Both the position numbers and the translations under genes were made by a program. The notes beneath the pieces are model-generated. The model saw nothing but the letters and a program-made list of their open reading frames with translations. It did no database searches and was not told the DNA's origin. 64,000 nt of DNA from contig NZ_CADFEI010000007.1 of the NCBI RefSeq assembly GCF_902833225.1, positions 310,001 to 374,000 on the forward strand, read 5' to 3'. Each line of letters begins with the position of its first letter. Position 1 is the first letter of the stretch. Source of the stretch: Burkholderia sp. BCC1644. Its GTDB lineage: Bacteria; Pseudomonadota; Gammaproteobacteria; Burkholderiales; Burkholderiaceae. Below, piece by piece: positions 1 through 9,307 of the stretch.

Positions 1-524
1 ATGCGAAGGTCGGCGAACTGTCGGGCGGCATGCGGCGGCGCCTCACGCTCGCCCGCGCGCTCGTCAACGATCCCGACGTGCTGGTGCTCGACGAGCCGAC
101 GACGGGCCTCGATCCGCAGGCGCGGCACCTGATGTGGGAGCGGTTGCGCTCGCTGCTCGCACGCGGCAAGACGATCCTGATCACCACGCATTTCATGGAA
201 GAAGCCGAACGCCTGTGCGATCGGCTGTGCGTGATCGAGGAGGGTCGCAAGATCGCCGAAGGCGCGCCGCACGCGCTGATCGAATCGGAGATCGGTTGCG
301 ACGTGATCGAGATCTACGGGCCGGATCCGGTCGCGCTGCGCGACGAGTTGTCGGCATTCGCGAAACACACCGAGATCAGCGGCGAGACGCTGTTCTGCTA
401 CGTCAGCGACGCGGAGCCGCTCAGCGCGCGACTCAAGGGTCGCGCGGGGTTGCGCTATCTGCATCGCCCGGCCAATCTGGAGGATGTGTTCCTGCGGCTC
501 ACGGGCCGCGAAATGCAGGACTGA
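1..524 (+). CDS. nodI: ABC transporter ATP-binding protein, NodI-like (5' truncated by window edge)
   Basis: The C-terminal half of an ABC ATPase is open from the first bases of the window (reading frame starts at base 3). The visible part opens with the ABC signature LSGGM, then Walker B with its glutamate ([13 protein letters not shown]), the D-loop and the H-loop histidine (ITTHF). The sequence matches the NodI type of exporter ATPase, which pairs with a NodJ permease to export lipid- or oligosaccharide-like substrates; in non-nodulating Burkholderia the substrate is unknown. The permease follows 6 bp downstream, so the two form one operon. The Walker A region lies outside the window. Confidence 0.9.
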   Translation, partial: AKVGELSGGMRRRLTLARALVNDPDVLVLDEPTTGLDPQARHLMWERLRSLLARGKTILITTHFMEEAERLCDRLCVIEEGRKIAEGAPHALIESEIGCDVIEIYGPDPVALRDELSAFAKHTEISGETLFCYVSDAEPLSARLKGRAGLRYLHRPANLEDVFLRLTGREMQD

Positions 525-530
525 TCGATC

Positions 531-1364
531 ATGGACGTGCGCAACTATTCCGCCGCCACACCGTCCGCGCCGCCGCGCGAGTCACGCTTCGCGATCGCGA
601 TGCCCGCGAACGCAACGAACTGGATTGCCGTCTGGCGGCGCAACTATCTCGTCTGGCGCAAGCTCGCGCTCGCGTCGATGTTCGGCAATCTTGCCGATCC
701 GATGATCTATCTGTTCGGGCTGGGTTTCGGGCTCGGCCTGATGCTCGGCCATGTCGACGGCGTGTCGTATATCGCGTTCCTGGCGGCCGGCACGGTCGGG
801 TCGAGCGTGATGATGTCCGCGAGCTTCGAGTCGATGTATTCGGGCTTCTCGCGGATGCACGTGCAGCGCACGTGGGAAGCGATCATGCATACGCCGCTCG
901 CGCTCGGCGACATCGTGCTCGGCGAAATCGTCTGGGGCGCCAGCAAGGCGATGCTGTCGGGGGTCGCGATCATGCTGGTCGCGAGCGCGCTCGGCTATGC
1001 GCAGTTTCCGTCGATGCTCGCGGCGCTGCCCGTGATCGCGCTCGCGGGCCTCGCGTTTGCCAGCATCGCGATGATCGTCACGGCGCTTGCGCCGTCCTAC
1101 GATTTCTTCATGTTTTATCAGACGCTCGTGCTGACGCCGATGCTGCTGCTGTCGGGCGTGTTCTTCCCGATCACGCAGTTGCCGCCCGTCGCACAGCACG
1201 CGGCGCAGGCGCTGCCGCTCGCGAACGCGGTCGAGCTGATCCGGCCCGCGATGCTCGGCCGGCCGGCCACCGACATCGCGTTGCACGTCGCGGTGCTCGC
1301 CGGCTACGCGGTCGGCGGATTCCTGCTGTCCGCGTGGCTGTTCCGGCGGCGGATGATGCGCTGA
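531..1364 (+). CDS. nodJ: ABC-2 type permease, NodJ-like
   Basis: A 277-residue inner-membrane protein with about six hydrophobic segments and the ABC-2 permease layout: a cytoplasmic N-terminus (to about residue 45), paired membrane segments, and a conserved late hydrophobic segment [10 protein letters not shown] before the last helix. It is the membrane partner of the ATPase directly upstream (6 bp gap). NodJ proteins are usually around 260 residues, so length fits. The substrate cannot be told from sequence. Confidence 0.9.
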   Translation: MDVRNYSAATPSAPPRESRFAIAMPANATNWIAVWRRNYLVWRKLALASMFGNLADPMIYLFGLGFGLGLMLGHVDGVSYIAFLAAGTVGSSVMMSASFESMYSGFSRMHVQRTWEAIMHTPLALGDIVLGEIVWGASKAMLSGVAIMLVASALGYAQFPSMLAALPVIALAGLAFASIAMIVTALAPSYDFFMFYQTLVLTPMLLLSGVFFPITQLPPVAQHAAQALPLANAVELIRPAMLGRPATDIALHVAVLAGYAVGGFLLSAWLFRRRMMR

Positions 1365-1401
1365 CAGCCGGCGCATCGGGCGCCGGCTTCATGCGACGAC
1401 G

Positions 1402-1824
1402 TTATTCGTCGTCGTCGCTCCACGGGATCTCGACGTCGGTCAGGAACGCGACGGTCGCGAGCGGGCCGCCTTCCTGGCGACCGAGCTTGCCGTCCGCGCG
1501 ATGCCATTCGACGCGGAACTGCGTACCCGGATCGTCGGCCACCAGATAGACCGAGCGCAGTTCGTCCGCATCGGCTTCGTCCACCGGGCCGTCGAACGAT
1601 ACCAGCATCTTCTGCGGCCACAGGCCGTTGACGGGATCGTAAATGCGGTCGCCCTGCGGAATGTCGATGCTGGCTTCGACGCCGATCGTTGAAGAGGCTT
1701 CGATGATCATCGTGCCGAGCGCGTTCAGCACGGCAGTTGCCCGCGCGGAATTGGCCTGGCGGATCGCGAGATCGCCGCGCGTCAGCGCCTTTTCGAGTCG
1801 AGGATGGATCTTCGGTTGGGTCAT
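1402..1824 (-). CDS. conserved hypothetical protein, 140 aa
   Basis: An acidic soluble protein of 140 residues starting MTQPKIHPRLEKAL and ending in an acidic tail (WSDDDE). There is no signal peptide or membrane segment. Composition and G/C third positions match the neighbours, which supports real coding. It stands alone between the NodIJ operon (convergent) and the permease gene on the same strand, with a 96-bp gap. I do not recognise a family and assign no function. Confidence 0.7.
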   Translation of the reverse strand: MTQPKIHPRLEKALTRGDLAIRQANSARATAVLNALGTMIIEASSTIGVEASIDIPQGDRIYDPVNGLWPQKMLVSFDGPVDEADADELRSVYLVADDPGTQFRVEWHRADGKLGRQEGGPLATVAFLTDVEIPWSDDDE

Positions 1825-1920
1825 GCGTTTTCCTGTTTGCTTCTTGTAAAGGGCGCCGCACGCGTGAAGCCGCGGCGCCGGATGAATATGAATACGGCTA
1901 TCGCACCGGGCCGGCGCGCG

Positions 1921-2979
1921 TCAGAACCCGAACGCGATCGCGAGCAAGCCGCTCACGATCCCGAACACGACGACGAGCGTCGCGACGATCGCCAGCATGT
2001 ACGGCTTGAACGAACGCGCGAGCATCGCGAGCGACGGCACGCTGATCGGCGGCAGCGTCATCAGCAGCGCCGCGGCCGGGCCGACGCCCATGCCGAGCGA
2101 CAGCATCGCCTGGATGATCGGCACCTCGCCCGCCGTCGGGATCACGAACAGCATGCCCGCGACCGCGAAGGCGACGATCCAGCCCAGATGATTGCCGATG
2201 TCCGGGCCGATATGCGGAAACAGCCATGCGCGCGCGGCGCCGAGCAGCAGCACGAGCACGATGTATTCGGGCACGAGCCGCACGGCCATGCGGGCGAGCA
2301 GCTTCATCCAGCGGACGAACGGATTGCCGGCCGCAGCCTGCTCGGCCGCCAGCGCGGCGAGTTGCGCATCGTCGATGCTGCGGTCTTCAGGTCGCGCAAT
2401 GCGGTTCAGCAGATAGCCGATCCCGAACACCATCGCGATGCCGAGCACGAGGCGCAGCGCGCTCCAGTGCCAGCCGAGCACGAAGCCCATGAACACCAGC
2501 GCGGCCGGGTTCAGCACCGTGTTGCCGAGCCAGAACGCGACCGCGCCGCCCGGCGACGCATGGCGCGCACGCAGGCCCGCCACGACCGGCGCCGCGCAGC
2601 ACGTGCACATCATTCCGGGCAGCGACAGCAGGCCGCCCGCGGCGACGCTGCCGAACCCGGTACGGCCGAGCACGCGCGCGACCCAGTGCGCGGGCAGCAG
2701 CGCCTGCACGGCCGAGCCGAGCAGCAGGCCGAGCACCATCGCCTGCCAGATCGCCTTGCCGTACGCCCATGCGTAATCGAGCGCGGCCTTCAGCGACGGC
2801 TCGGGGGCGGTCGCCGACGTGCCCATCAGGATCGACTGGCCGATCGAATGGTGCTCGGCGGCAACGAACGCCTTGTTGTAGTACGGAAACCATTTCACAT
2901 AGAACAGTCCCGCGACCGCGATCAGCAGGAAGGTCATCCAGCCGAGGGCCGGACTGGGTTGGGTGCGTGTGGTCGTCAT
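1921..2979 (-). CDS. UPF0718/DUF318 (YraQ/ArsP-like) permease
   Basis: A 352-residue polytopic membrane protein with about eight to ten hydrophobic segments. The hallmark is the cysteine motif MMCTCCAAPVVAG (about residues 121-133), followed by a GNTVLNPAALVF segment, the pattern of the UPF0718 permease family that includes the ArsP organoarsenical exporter. Its start overlaps the stop of mnmH by 4 bp (ATGA), so it is translationally coupled to a tRNA selenium/sulfur-modifying enzyme. The substrate is unknown; a selenium or sulfur compound is an inference from context only. Confidence 0.85.
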   Translation of the reverse strand: MTTTRTQPSPALGWMTFLLIAVAGLFYVKWFPYYNKAFVAAEHHSIGQSILMGTSATAPEPSLKAALDYAWAYGKAIWQAMVLGLLLGSAVQALLPAHWVARVLGRTGFGSVAAGGLLSLPGMMCTCCAAPVVAGLRARHASPGGAVAFWLGNTVLNPAALVFMGFVLGWHWSALRLVLGIAMVFGIGYLLNRIARPEDRSIDDAQLAALAAEQAAAGNPFVRWMKLLARMAVRLVPEYIVLVLLLGAARAWLFPHIGPDIGNHLGWIVAFAVAGMLFVIPTAGEVPIIQAMLSLGMGVGPAAALLMTLPPISVPSLAMLARSFKPYMLAIVATLVVVFGIVSGLLAIAFGF

Positions 2980-4103
2980 CGTGTGGTCGTCGATTGGTTT
3001 TTGTCGGTTTCGGGTTTCGCGACTGCGGCAAGCGCGGCCGACGCGGGCAACCCGGTTTGCGCGAGTTCGGCCAGCAGCGTGCGCGCCTGGTCGCGCACGT
3101 CGGCCGCGTTGGGTCGAAACGTGAACGTCAACGCCCGGTTCGGCTTGTTGTACGCCGCGCGGTAGGTCCGTGCGTAGGCGGGATCGTAATGCTTGTCGAT
3201 CAGCTCGGTGAACAGGTCGGCGCGCGCGTTCGCGTCGATCAGCGCATTCCAGTGCGTCACCTGTTCACGGCTATGCAGGCCGATCAGCCGATGAAGCTGC
3301 GCCTTGAATGCGTCCGGTTCGTCGAACAGGTGCGCGTAATCGTCGAGAAGGAACGCGATCCGCTCGTCGTGCGCCGCGTCGACATGCACCCACGGCCCCG
3401 CGTGAAACGCCTCGATCAGCGCGATCGGCAACTGAACGAGCCCGATCCTGCGGCTTTCCGATTCGACGAACACCGGCCATTCGGGGTCGAAACGTCCAAG
3501 CGTTTCGACGAGCCCCGAATCGAATCCCTTCTGCGCCGGCTGCGGCTTGCCCGGCATCGCGCCGAGCAGCGAGCCGCGATGGCACGCGAGCGCCTCGAGA
3601 TCGAGCGTCTGCGCGCCCACGTCGTGCAGCGCGTTCAGCAGGCGCGTCTTGCCGCAGCCCGTATGGCCGACGAGCGCGATGTAGCGAAAGCGCGTCGGCA
3701 GCGAATCGAGCGTCGCGCATACCGACTGGCGGTACGCCTTGTAGCCGCCGTCGAGCTGGCGCGCCTTCCAGCCGATCAGGTTGAACCAGGTCGTCATCGA
3801 GCCCGAACGCTTGCCGCCGCGCCAGCAGTAGATCAGCGGCCGCCAGTTGCGCGGCCGGTCGGCGAACGTCGTGTCGAGATGGCGCGCGATGTTGCGCGCG
3901 ACGATCGCCGCGCCGACGCGCGTCGCCTCGTACGGCGACACCTGGCGGTACATCGTGCCGACGAGCACGCGCTCCTCGTTGCTGAGCACGGGCGCGTTCA
4001 GCGCGCCGGGAATATGATCCTCGGCGAACTCGAGCGGCGTGCGCACGTCGATGATCTCGTCGAACTCGCCGGCGCGATCGAGGGTGACAATCAGGTTCTT
4101 CAA
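2976..4103 (-). CDS. mnmH: tRNA 2-selenouridine synthase MnmH (SelU/YbbB)
   Basis: A 375-residue protein with an N-terminal rhodanese domain (about residues 5-135) carrying the active-site motif YCWRGGKRSGSM, then a P-loop domain with GHTGCGKT (about residue 148). This is the signature two-domain arrangement of MnmH, which converts wobble 2-thiouridine in tRNA to 2-selenouridine using selenophosphate, through a geranylated intermediate. The catalytic cysteine is present. It is the first gene of a two-gene unit with the downstream permease. Confidence 0.95.
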   Translation of the reverse strand: MKNLIVTLDRAGEFDEIIDVRTPLEFAEDHIPGALNAPVLSNEERVLVGTMYRQVSPYEATRVGAAIVARNIARHLDTTFADRPRNWRPLIYCWRGGKRSGSMTTWFNLIGWKARQLDGGYKAYRQSVCATLDSLPTRFRYIALVGHTGCGKTRLLNALHDVGAQTLDLEALACHRGSLLGAMPGKPQPAQKGFDSGLVETLGRFDPEWPVFVESESRRIGLVQLPIALIEAFHAGPWVHVDAAHDERIAFLLDDYAHLFDEPDAFKAQLHRLIGLHSREQVTHWNALIDANARADLFTELIDKHYDPAYARTYRAAYNKPNRALTFTFRPNAADVRDQARTLLAELAQTGLPASAALAAVAKPETDKNQSTTTR

Positions 4104-4167
4104 TTTGGCGTCGAACAGGGGCGATGCGGCTCGATGAGCCGCATGGACACGGAAGGCGGATTGACGA

Positions 4168-5121
4168 TTATCTCACGGGCCGGCGTCTCGGGCCGCGCAC
4201 GGCAGTCGGCGGCGCCGATGCAACCTGCATCGCGTCGATCAGGTGATCGCGGAACGCCCGTACTGACGCGGGCAGATCGCGCCCCGCCATCGTCTGCACC
4301 TGGATGCTGCGCTCGCGCAGTTGCGGGTTCGTCACGGGCACGACGACGAAGCCGTCCGCATCGAAACGGTCGCGCACCGACAGCAGCCCCGTGAACATCA
4401 CCGCGCCCGTGCGCCGCGCGTAGCCGTACATCGCCGCGGTGTTGTTGCTCGTCAGCTCGGGCTCGAGCAGCAGCCCGTCGAGCGCGCACGCAATGTCGAT
4501 CAGCTGGCGCACCGTCGTGCCGGCCTCGGGCAGCACATGCGCGTGCCGCGCGACATCGGCGAGCGACACCGCGTCGCGCGTCGCGAGCGGATGGTCGTGC
4601 CGCACCAGCGCAAAGACCGGCGCGCGCTCGGTATGCTCGACGCGCACACCCTTCTCCGGCGCGAGACTGAAGGTCAACGCGATGTCCGCGTCGCCGTCAC
4701 GCACGCGTCGCGTCGCTTCCGCCGGCGACACGACCCACACGGTGAAATCGACGCCCGGGTGGCGCGCCTTGAAGCTCGCAAGCGCGCCGGGCAGGAAATC
4801 GATCGCGAACCCTTCCGAGCACGCGAGCTTCAGCAGGCTGCCGTGCAGCGCGTCGAGCCCGCCGATGTCCTTCATCACGTGCTCGGCTTCCAGCAGGCTG
4901 CGCTGCGCGAACGCCAGCAGCCGCTCGCCGGCCTCCGACAGCGCCATCCCGCGCGGCCGGCGCTCGAACAGCGGTGCGCCGAGCTCGCTCTCGAGCTTCG
5001 CGATCTGGCGACTGATCGCCGACACGGCCACGTGCAGCCGCGCGGACGCGTCGCTGATCGAGCCGGTGCGCGCCACCTCGACGAAATACCGCAACGCCAG
5101 GCCATGCAGGAAAGCCGCCAT
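4168..5121 (-). CDS. LysR-family transcriptional regulator
   Basis: A LysR regulator: N-terminal winged HTH (about residues 6-65, LRYFVEVARTGSISDASARL... then RQIAKLESELGAPLF) and a C-terminal periplasmic-binding-type effector domain. I start at ATG 5121 (MAAFLHGL) rather than the in-frame ATG at 5142, because the former gives the usual 5-residue lead into the HTH. It is divergent from the M20 peptidase/MFS pair across a 165-bp A/T-rich gap, the usual arrangement for control of the neighbouring operon. The effector is unknown. Confidence 0.93.
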   Translation of the reverse strand: MAAFLHGLALRYFVEVARTGSISDASARLHVAVSAISRQIAKLESELGAPLFERRPRGMALSEAGERLLAFAQRSLLEAEHVMKDIGGLDALHGSLLKLACSEGFAIDFLPGALASFKARHPGVDFTVWVVSPAEATRRVRDGDADIALTFSLAPEKGVRVEHTERAPVFALVRHDHPLATRDAVSLADVARHAHVLPEAGTTVRQLIDIACALDGLLLEPELTSNNTAAMYGYARRTGAVMFTGLLSVRDRFDADGFVVVPVTNPQLRERSIQVQTMAGRDLPASVRAFRDHLIDAMQVASAPPTAVRGPRRRPVR

Positions 5122-5286
5122 CGTTCTGTCTCCACGCCGCATCCGGCCGCGCTGCTTTGCCTTTTCGGCAAAGAAAGGTTCGAAATTCGATCATTGTGAC
5201 AAAAAAAACGGCTTTCTAGAATCGATCGCACTTCACGTTGCATGCGCGGCCCGCGCGCGTAGCGCCCCTGCCAGAGGAGACCCGAC

Positions 5287-6708
5287 TTGAGCCGTACCGC
5301 CGCCATCCAGCACGCACTGAACCAGTTCGAATCCGGTGCGTTCTTCACGACCCTGAGCCGCCGCGTCGGCCTGCGCACCGAAAGCCAGGACAGCGGCAAC
5401 GAAGCCGCGCTGCGTGCTTACCTGACCGACGAAATCGCCCCCGAGGCTGCCCGCCTCGGCTTCACGTCGCGGATCGTCGACAACCCCGTCGACGGCGGCG
5501 GCCCGTTCCTGCTCGCCTCTCGCCATGAAGACGACGCACTGCCGACCGTGCTGATCTACGGCCACGGCGACGTCGTGCGCGGCTACGACGCGCAGTGGCG
5601 CGCGCCGCTGTCACCGTGGACGCTGACGGCCGACGGCGACCGCTGGTACGGCCGCGGCAGCGCCGACAACAAGGGCCAGCACACGATCAACCTGGCCGCG
5701 CTCGCCAGCGTGCTCGACGCACGCGGCGGCCAGCTCGGCTTCAACGCGAAGCTGCTGATCGAGATGGGTGAGGAAACGGGATCGCCGGGCCTCGACGCGC
5801 TGTGCCGCCAGGAACGCGACGCGCTCGCGGCCGACGTGCTGATCGCGTCCGACGGCCCGCGCATCGCCGCCGCACGCCCGACCGTGTTCCTCGGCTCACG
5901 CGGCTCGGTCAACTTCAAGCTGAGCCTGCGCGCCCGCGACGGCGCGCATCACTCCGGCAACTGGGGTGGGCTGCTGCGCAACCCGGCGATCGTGCTCGCG
6001 CATGCGCTCGCGAGCCTCGTCGACGCGCGCGGCACGATTTGCGTCGAAGGACTGCGCCCGCCGCCGATCCCGGCCACCGTGCGCGACGCGCTCGCTGACC
6101 TGTCCGTCGGCGGCGGTCCCGGCGACCCGGCTCTCGACGCCGACTGGGGCGAGCCCGGCCTGTCCGCGGCCGAGCGCGTGTTCGGCTGGAACACGTTCGA
6201 GATCCTCGCGTTCAAGGCCGGCAATCCCGAGCACCCCGTCAATGCGATCCCACCCGTCGCGTACGCGCACTGCCAGTTGCGCTTCGTCGTCGGCACCGAC
6301 TGGGAAGCGCTGCATGCGCACCTGCGCGCGCACCTCGATGCGCACGGCTTCGCCGACATCGAGATCGACGTCGAACGCGGCGCTCCGGCGACGCGCGTGC
6401 CGCCGGACGATCCGTGGGTCCGCTGGGCCGTCGCATCGCTGGCGCGCACCACCGGCAAGAAACCCGCGATCCTGCCGAATCTCGGCGGCACGCTGCCGAA
6501 CGAAGTGTTCGCCGACACGCTCGGGCTGCCGACGCTGTGGGTACCGCACTCGTACCCGGCATGCTCGCAGCACGCGCCCGACGAGCACCTGCTCGCGAGC
6601 GTCGTCAGCGAGGGGCTGCAGATGATGGCCGGCCTCTTCTGGGATCTCGGCGACGACGCGCCGCCCGTTCGCCGCGCGGCACCCGCCGCGGCCGGCGCCG
6701 CCCTGTAA
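5287..6708 (+). CDS. M20-family metallopeptidase (ArgE/DapE/ACY1 type)
   Basis: A 473-residue zinc-dependent amidohydrolase/peptidase. Metal-ligand motifs are intact: YGHGDVV (His and Asp), SADNKGQH (bridging Asp), EMGEETGSPG (catalytic Glu pair), ASDGPR (Asp) and a C-terminal PHSYPACSQH (His). Start is TTG 5287, preceded by a strong AGAGGAGA Shine-Dalgarno at 5273-5280. It probably hydrolyses an acyl-amino acid, dipeptide or carbamoyl compound; the substrate cannot be read. It is 35 bp upstream of an MFS transporter and divergent from a LysR gene, so the three look like a catabolic unit. Confidence 0.9.
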   Translation: MSRTAAIQHALNQFESGAFFTTLSRRVGLRTESQDSGNEAALRAYLTDEIAPEAARLGFTSRIVDNPVDGGGPFLLASRHEDDALPTVLIYGHGDVVRGYDAQWRAPLSPWTLTADGDRWYGRGSADNKGQHTINLAALASVLDARGGQLGFNAKLLIEMGEETGSPGLDALCRQERDALAADVLIASDGPRIAAARPTVFLGSRGSVNFKLSLRARDGAHHSGNWGGLLRNPAIVLAHALASLVDARGTICVEGLRPPPIPATVRDALADLSVGGGPGDPALDADWGEPGLSAAERVFGWNTFEILAFKAGNPEHPVNAIPPVAYAHCQLRFVVGTDWEALHAHLRAHLDAHGFADIEIDVERGAPATRVPPDDPWVRWAVASLARTTGKKPAILPNLGGTLPNEVFADTLGLPTLWVPHSYPACSQHAPDEHLLASVVSEGLQMMAGLFWDLGDDAPPVRRAAPAAAGAAL

Positions 6709-6743
6709 CGCGCTTCGCCCCTTTCACGGGACCTGCACATACG

Positions 6744-8030
6744 ATGAACACGACCACCCTGACCTCGCAGGAAGCCGCCCGCCCCAGCGCCGCGAAGATC
6801 CGGCGCCTCATCTTCGCGGCGTCGATCGGCAACGCGCTCGAATGGTTCGACCTGATCGTCTACGGCTTCTTCGCGGTGACGATCGCCAAGCTGTTCTTCC
6901 CCGCGACGAGCGAAGCGACGTCGCTGATGCTGACGCTCGGCACGTTCGGGCTGTCCTACCTGATCCGGCCGATCGGCGGCTTCGTGCTCGGCGCGTACGC
7001 GGACCGCGCGGGCCGCAAGGCGTCGCTGCTGCTGTCGATCGCGATGATGATGGCCGGCACGCTGCTGATCGCGCTGATGCCGACCTACGCGTCGATCGGC
7101 ATTCTCGCGCCACTCGGGATCATGCTGTCGCGGCTGATGCAGGGCTTTTCCGCCGGCGGCGAATTCGCGAGCTCGACCGCGTTCCTCGTCGAACACGCAC
7201 CGCAGCGGCGCGGCTTCATGTCGAGCTGGCAGTTCGCGAGCCAGGGCCTCGCGACGCTGCTCGCATCGGGCTTCGGCGCGCTGCTGACAGCCACGCTGAC
7301 AACCGCGCAACTCGAAAGCTGGGGCTGGCGCGTGCCGTTCCTGTTCGGTCTCGCGATCGGCCCGGTCGGGCTGTACATCCGCCGCTACGTCGACGAAGGC
7401 GTCGAGTTCAAGACGCAGGCGCGCTCGGAGGCGCCCGTGCGCGAGCTGTTCGCGGAACAAAAGCTGCGGGTACTGCTGTCGATCGGCGCGCTCGTGATCT
7501 CGACCGCGATCAACTACATGATCCTGTACATGCCGACTTATGCGATCAAGCAGCTCGGGCTGCCTGCGTCGACGGGCTTCGCCGCCACGCTTGCGACCGG
7601 CTTCGTGCTGACGCTCGTCACGCCGATCGTCGGCCATCTGTCCGACAGCACCGGGCGGATCCGCATGATGGCGGTCGCGGCGCTGCTGATGCTCGTCACC
7701 GTGTGGCCGACGTTCGCGTGGCTGACGCGTCACGCGTCGTTCGCGACGATGCTCGCCGCACTGGTCTGGATCGGCATGCTGAAGGCGATGTACTGCGGCG
7801 CGCTGCCGGCGCTGATGGCCGAACTGTTCCCGTCGCAGACCCGCGCAACGGGGCTCGCGGTCAGCTACAACACGGGCGTCACGCTGTTCGGCGGCTTTGC
7901 GCCGTTCGTGATCACCTGGCTGATCAGCACGACCGGCAACCGGCTGTCGCCGGCGCTCTATCTGATGGGCTGTGCGGTGTTGAGCCTCGCCGCGCTGTTC
8001 GTCGCGCGCACGCGGCTCAAGATGCGATAA
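6744..8030 (+). CDS. MFS transporter, metabolite:H+ symporter (MHS) type
   Basis: A 428-residue twelve-helix transporter. The N-terminal segment SIGNALEWFDLIVYGFFA and the loop 2-3 motif AYADRAGRK are typical of the MHS subfamily (citrate, alpha-ketoglutarate, proline/betaine, tricarballylate carriers). I start at ATG 6744, 35 bp after the peptidase stop; an open frame continues upstream but lies inside the peptidase gene. It likely imports the substrate hydrolysed by, or produced by, the upstream enzyme. The substrate is unknown. Confidence 0.93.
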   Translation: MNTTTLTSQEAARPSAAKIRRLIFAASIGNALEWFDLIVYGFFAVTIAKLFFPATSEATSLMLTLGTFGLSYLIRPIGGFVLGAYADRAGRKASLLLSIAMMMAGTLLIALMPTYASIGILAPLGIMLSRLMQGFSAGGEFASSTAFLVEHAPQRRGFMSSWQFASQGLATLLASGFGALLTATLTTAQLESWGWRVPFLFGLAIGPVGLYIRRYVDEGVEFKTQARSEAPVRELFAEQKLRVLLSIGALVISTAINYMILYMPTYAIKQLGLPASTGFAATLATGFVLTLVTPIVGHLSDSTGRIRMMAVAALLMLVTVWPTFAWLTRHASFATMLAALVWIGMLKAMYCGALPALMAELFPSQTRATGLAVSYNTGVTLFGGFAPFVITWLISTTGNRLSPALYLMGCAVLSLAALFVARTRLKMR

Positions 8031-8108
8031 CCCCGGGAAGCGACGGCGCAGCGATGCGCCGCCGGTGCGGCCCGTCCCGGAGCAATGCCGCGGCGGGCCG
8101 CGCGCCGT

Positions 8109-9161
8109 TTACGGCGCCGGGTTCGGCTGCAGGTCGTGCAGCGCGTCGATCTCGGCGAGGATCTCGTCGGACAGCTTCACGTCGATGCTGCCGATGTTCT
8201 CCTTCAACTGCTCGATCGACGTTGCGCCGACCAGGTTGCTGCGCACGAACGGCCGGCTGTTGACGAACGCAAGCGCCAGTTGCGCGGGCGACAGCCCGTG
8301 ACGTTGCGCGAGCGCGACGTAACGCGACGTCGCCTCGACGGCCTGCGGCTTGCTGTAGCGCTGAAAGCGCTCGAACAACGTGATGCGCGCGCCGGCCGGA
8401 CGCGCGCCGTTCTCGTACTTGCCGGACAGCCAGCCGAATGCGAGCGGCGAATACGCGAGCAGGCCAACGCCGTCGCGATGCGTGAATTCCGACAGCCCGT
8501 TCTCGAACGTACGGTTCAACAGGCTGTACGGATTCTGGATGCTCGCGATGCGCGGCAGCCCGAGCTTCTCGGCCGCACGCAGGAACTGCGCGACGCCCCA
8601 CGGCGTTTCGTTCGACACGCCGATCGCCCGCACCTTGCCCGCCTTCACGAATTCCGCGAGCACGCCGAGCGTTTCCTCGATCGGCACCGTGTACGCGTCG
8701 TCGACCCACGGATACGCGGGGCGGCCGAACGTCGTCGTGCTGCGATCGGGCCAGTGCAGTTGATAAAGATCGACATAGTCGGTCTGCAGGCGCTTGAGAC
8801 TGCCGTCGAGCGCCTCGGTCAGGTTCTTGCGGTCGAACTGGTTGCCCTCGCCACGGATATGGCGCGGGTTGTGCGGCTGCCGCGCCGGCCCGGCGATCTT
8901 CGTCGCGAGCACGATGCGCTCGCGCTGCGCGCGATGCTGCGCGAGCCAGGTGCCGATGTACTGCTCGGTGCGGCCCTGCGTGTCGGGCTTCGGTGGCACC
9001 GGGTACATCTCCGCGGCATCGATCAGCGTCACGCCCTGGGCGATCGCGTAGTCGATCTGCTCGTGCGCGTCGCGCTCCGAATTCTGTTCGCCCCACGTCA
9101 TCGTGCCGAGCCCGACCAGGCTGACCTCGATGCCCGAATCGCCGAGTGTGCGGTATTCCAT
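8109..9161 (-). CDS. aldo/keto reductase, Tas-like
   Basis: A 350-residue NADPH-dependent oxidoreductase of the aldo/keto reductase superfamily. The catalytic tetrad is visible: Asp and Tyr in IDAAEMYP, Lys in VLATKIAG, His in LYQLHWPD. The insertion carrying PHNPRHIRGEGNQFD after strand 3 and the length fit the Tas/YghZ branch. Start ATG 9161 (MEYRTLGDSGIEVS) is the standard N-terminus. It is convergent with the MFS gene and is probably a monocistronic housekeeping-type reductase of unknown physiological substrate. Confidence 0.92.
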   Translation of the reverse strand: MEYRTLGDSGIEVSLVGLGTMTWGEQNSERDAHEQIDYAIAQGVTLIDAAEMYPVPPKPDTQGRTEQYIGTWLAQHRAQRERIVLATKIAGPARQPHNPRHIRGEGNQFDRKNLTEALDGSLKRLQTDYVDLYQLHWPDRSTTTFGRPAYPWVDDAYTVPIEETLGVLAEFVKAGKVRAIGVSNETPWGVAQFLRAAEKLGLPRIASIQNPYSLLNRTFENGLSEFTHRDGVGLLAYSPLAFGWLSGKYENGARPAGARITLFERFQRYSKPQAVEATSRYVALAQRHGLSPAQLALAFVNSRPFVRSNLVGATSIEQLKENIGSIDVKLSDEILAEIDALHDLQPNPAP

Positions 9162-9307
9162 GCTGTTCCTGTCGCGTCGGTGGAAAGCAGGAACGCTATC
9201 ACATTGAAGCGACCGCTTCAGTCGCGCGCCGCCCATGCTTACAGGCGGCCTTCGACGCCGCTCCGGAGGTTCACGCGTGGCCCCGACGACGGCGCTGCCG
9301 CCCGCCG

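Noticed and set aside
1804..3165. 453-codon plus-strand open frame over the permease
   Set aside because: Arg-rich antisense translation; the minus strand encodes a good membrane permease.
5949..7733. 594-codon minus-strand open frame over the peptidase and MFS genes
   Set aside because: Arg/Gln-rich composition and total overlap with two clearly functional plus-strand genes; an artefact of high GC.
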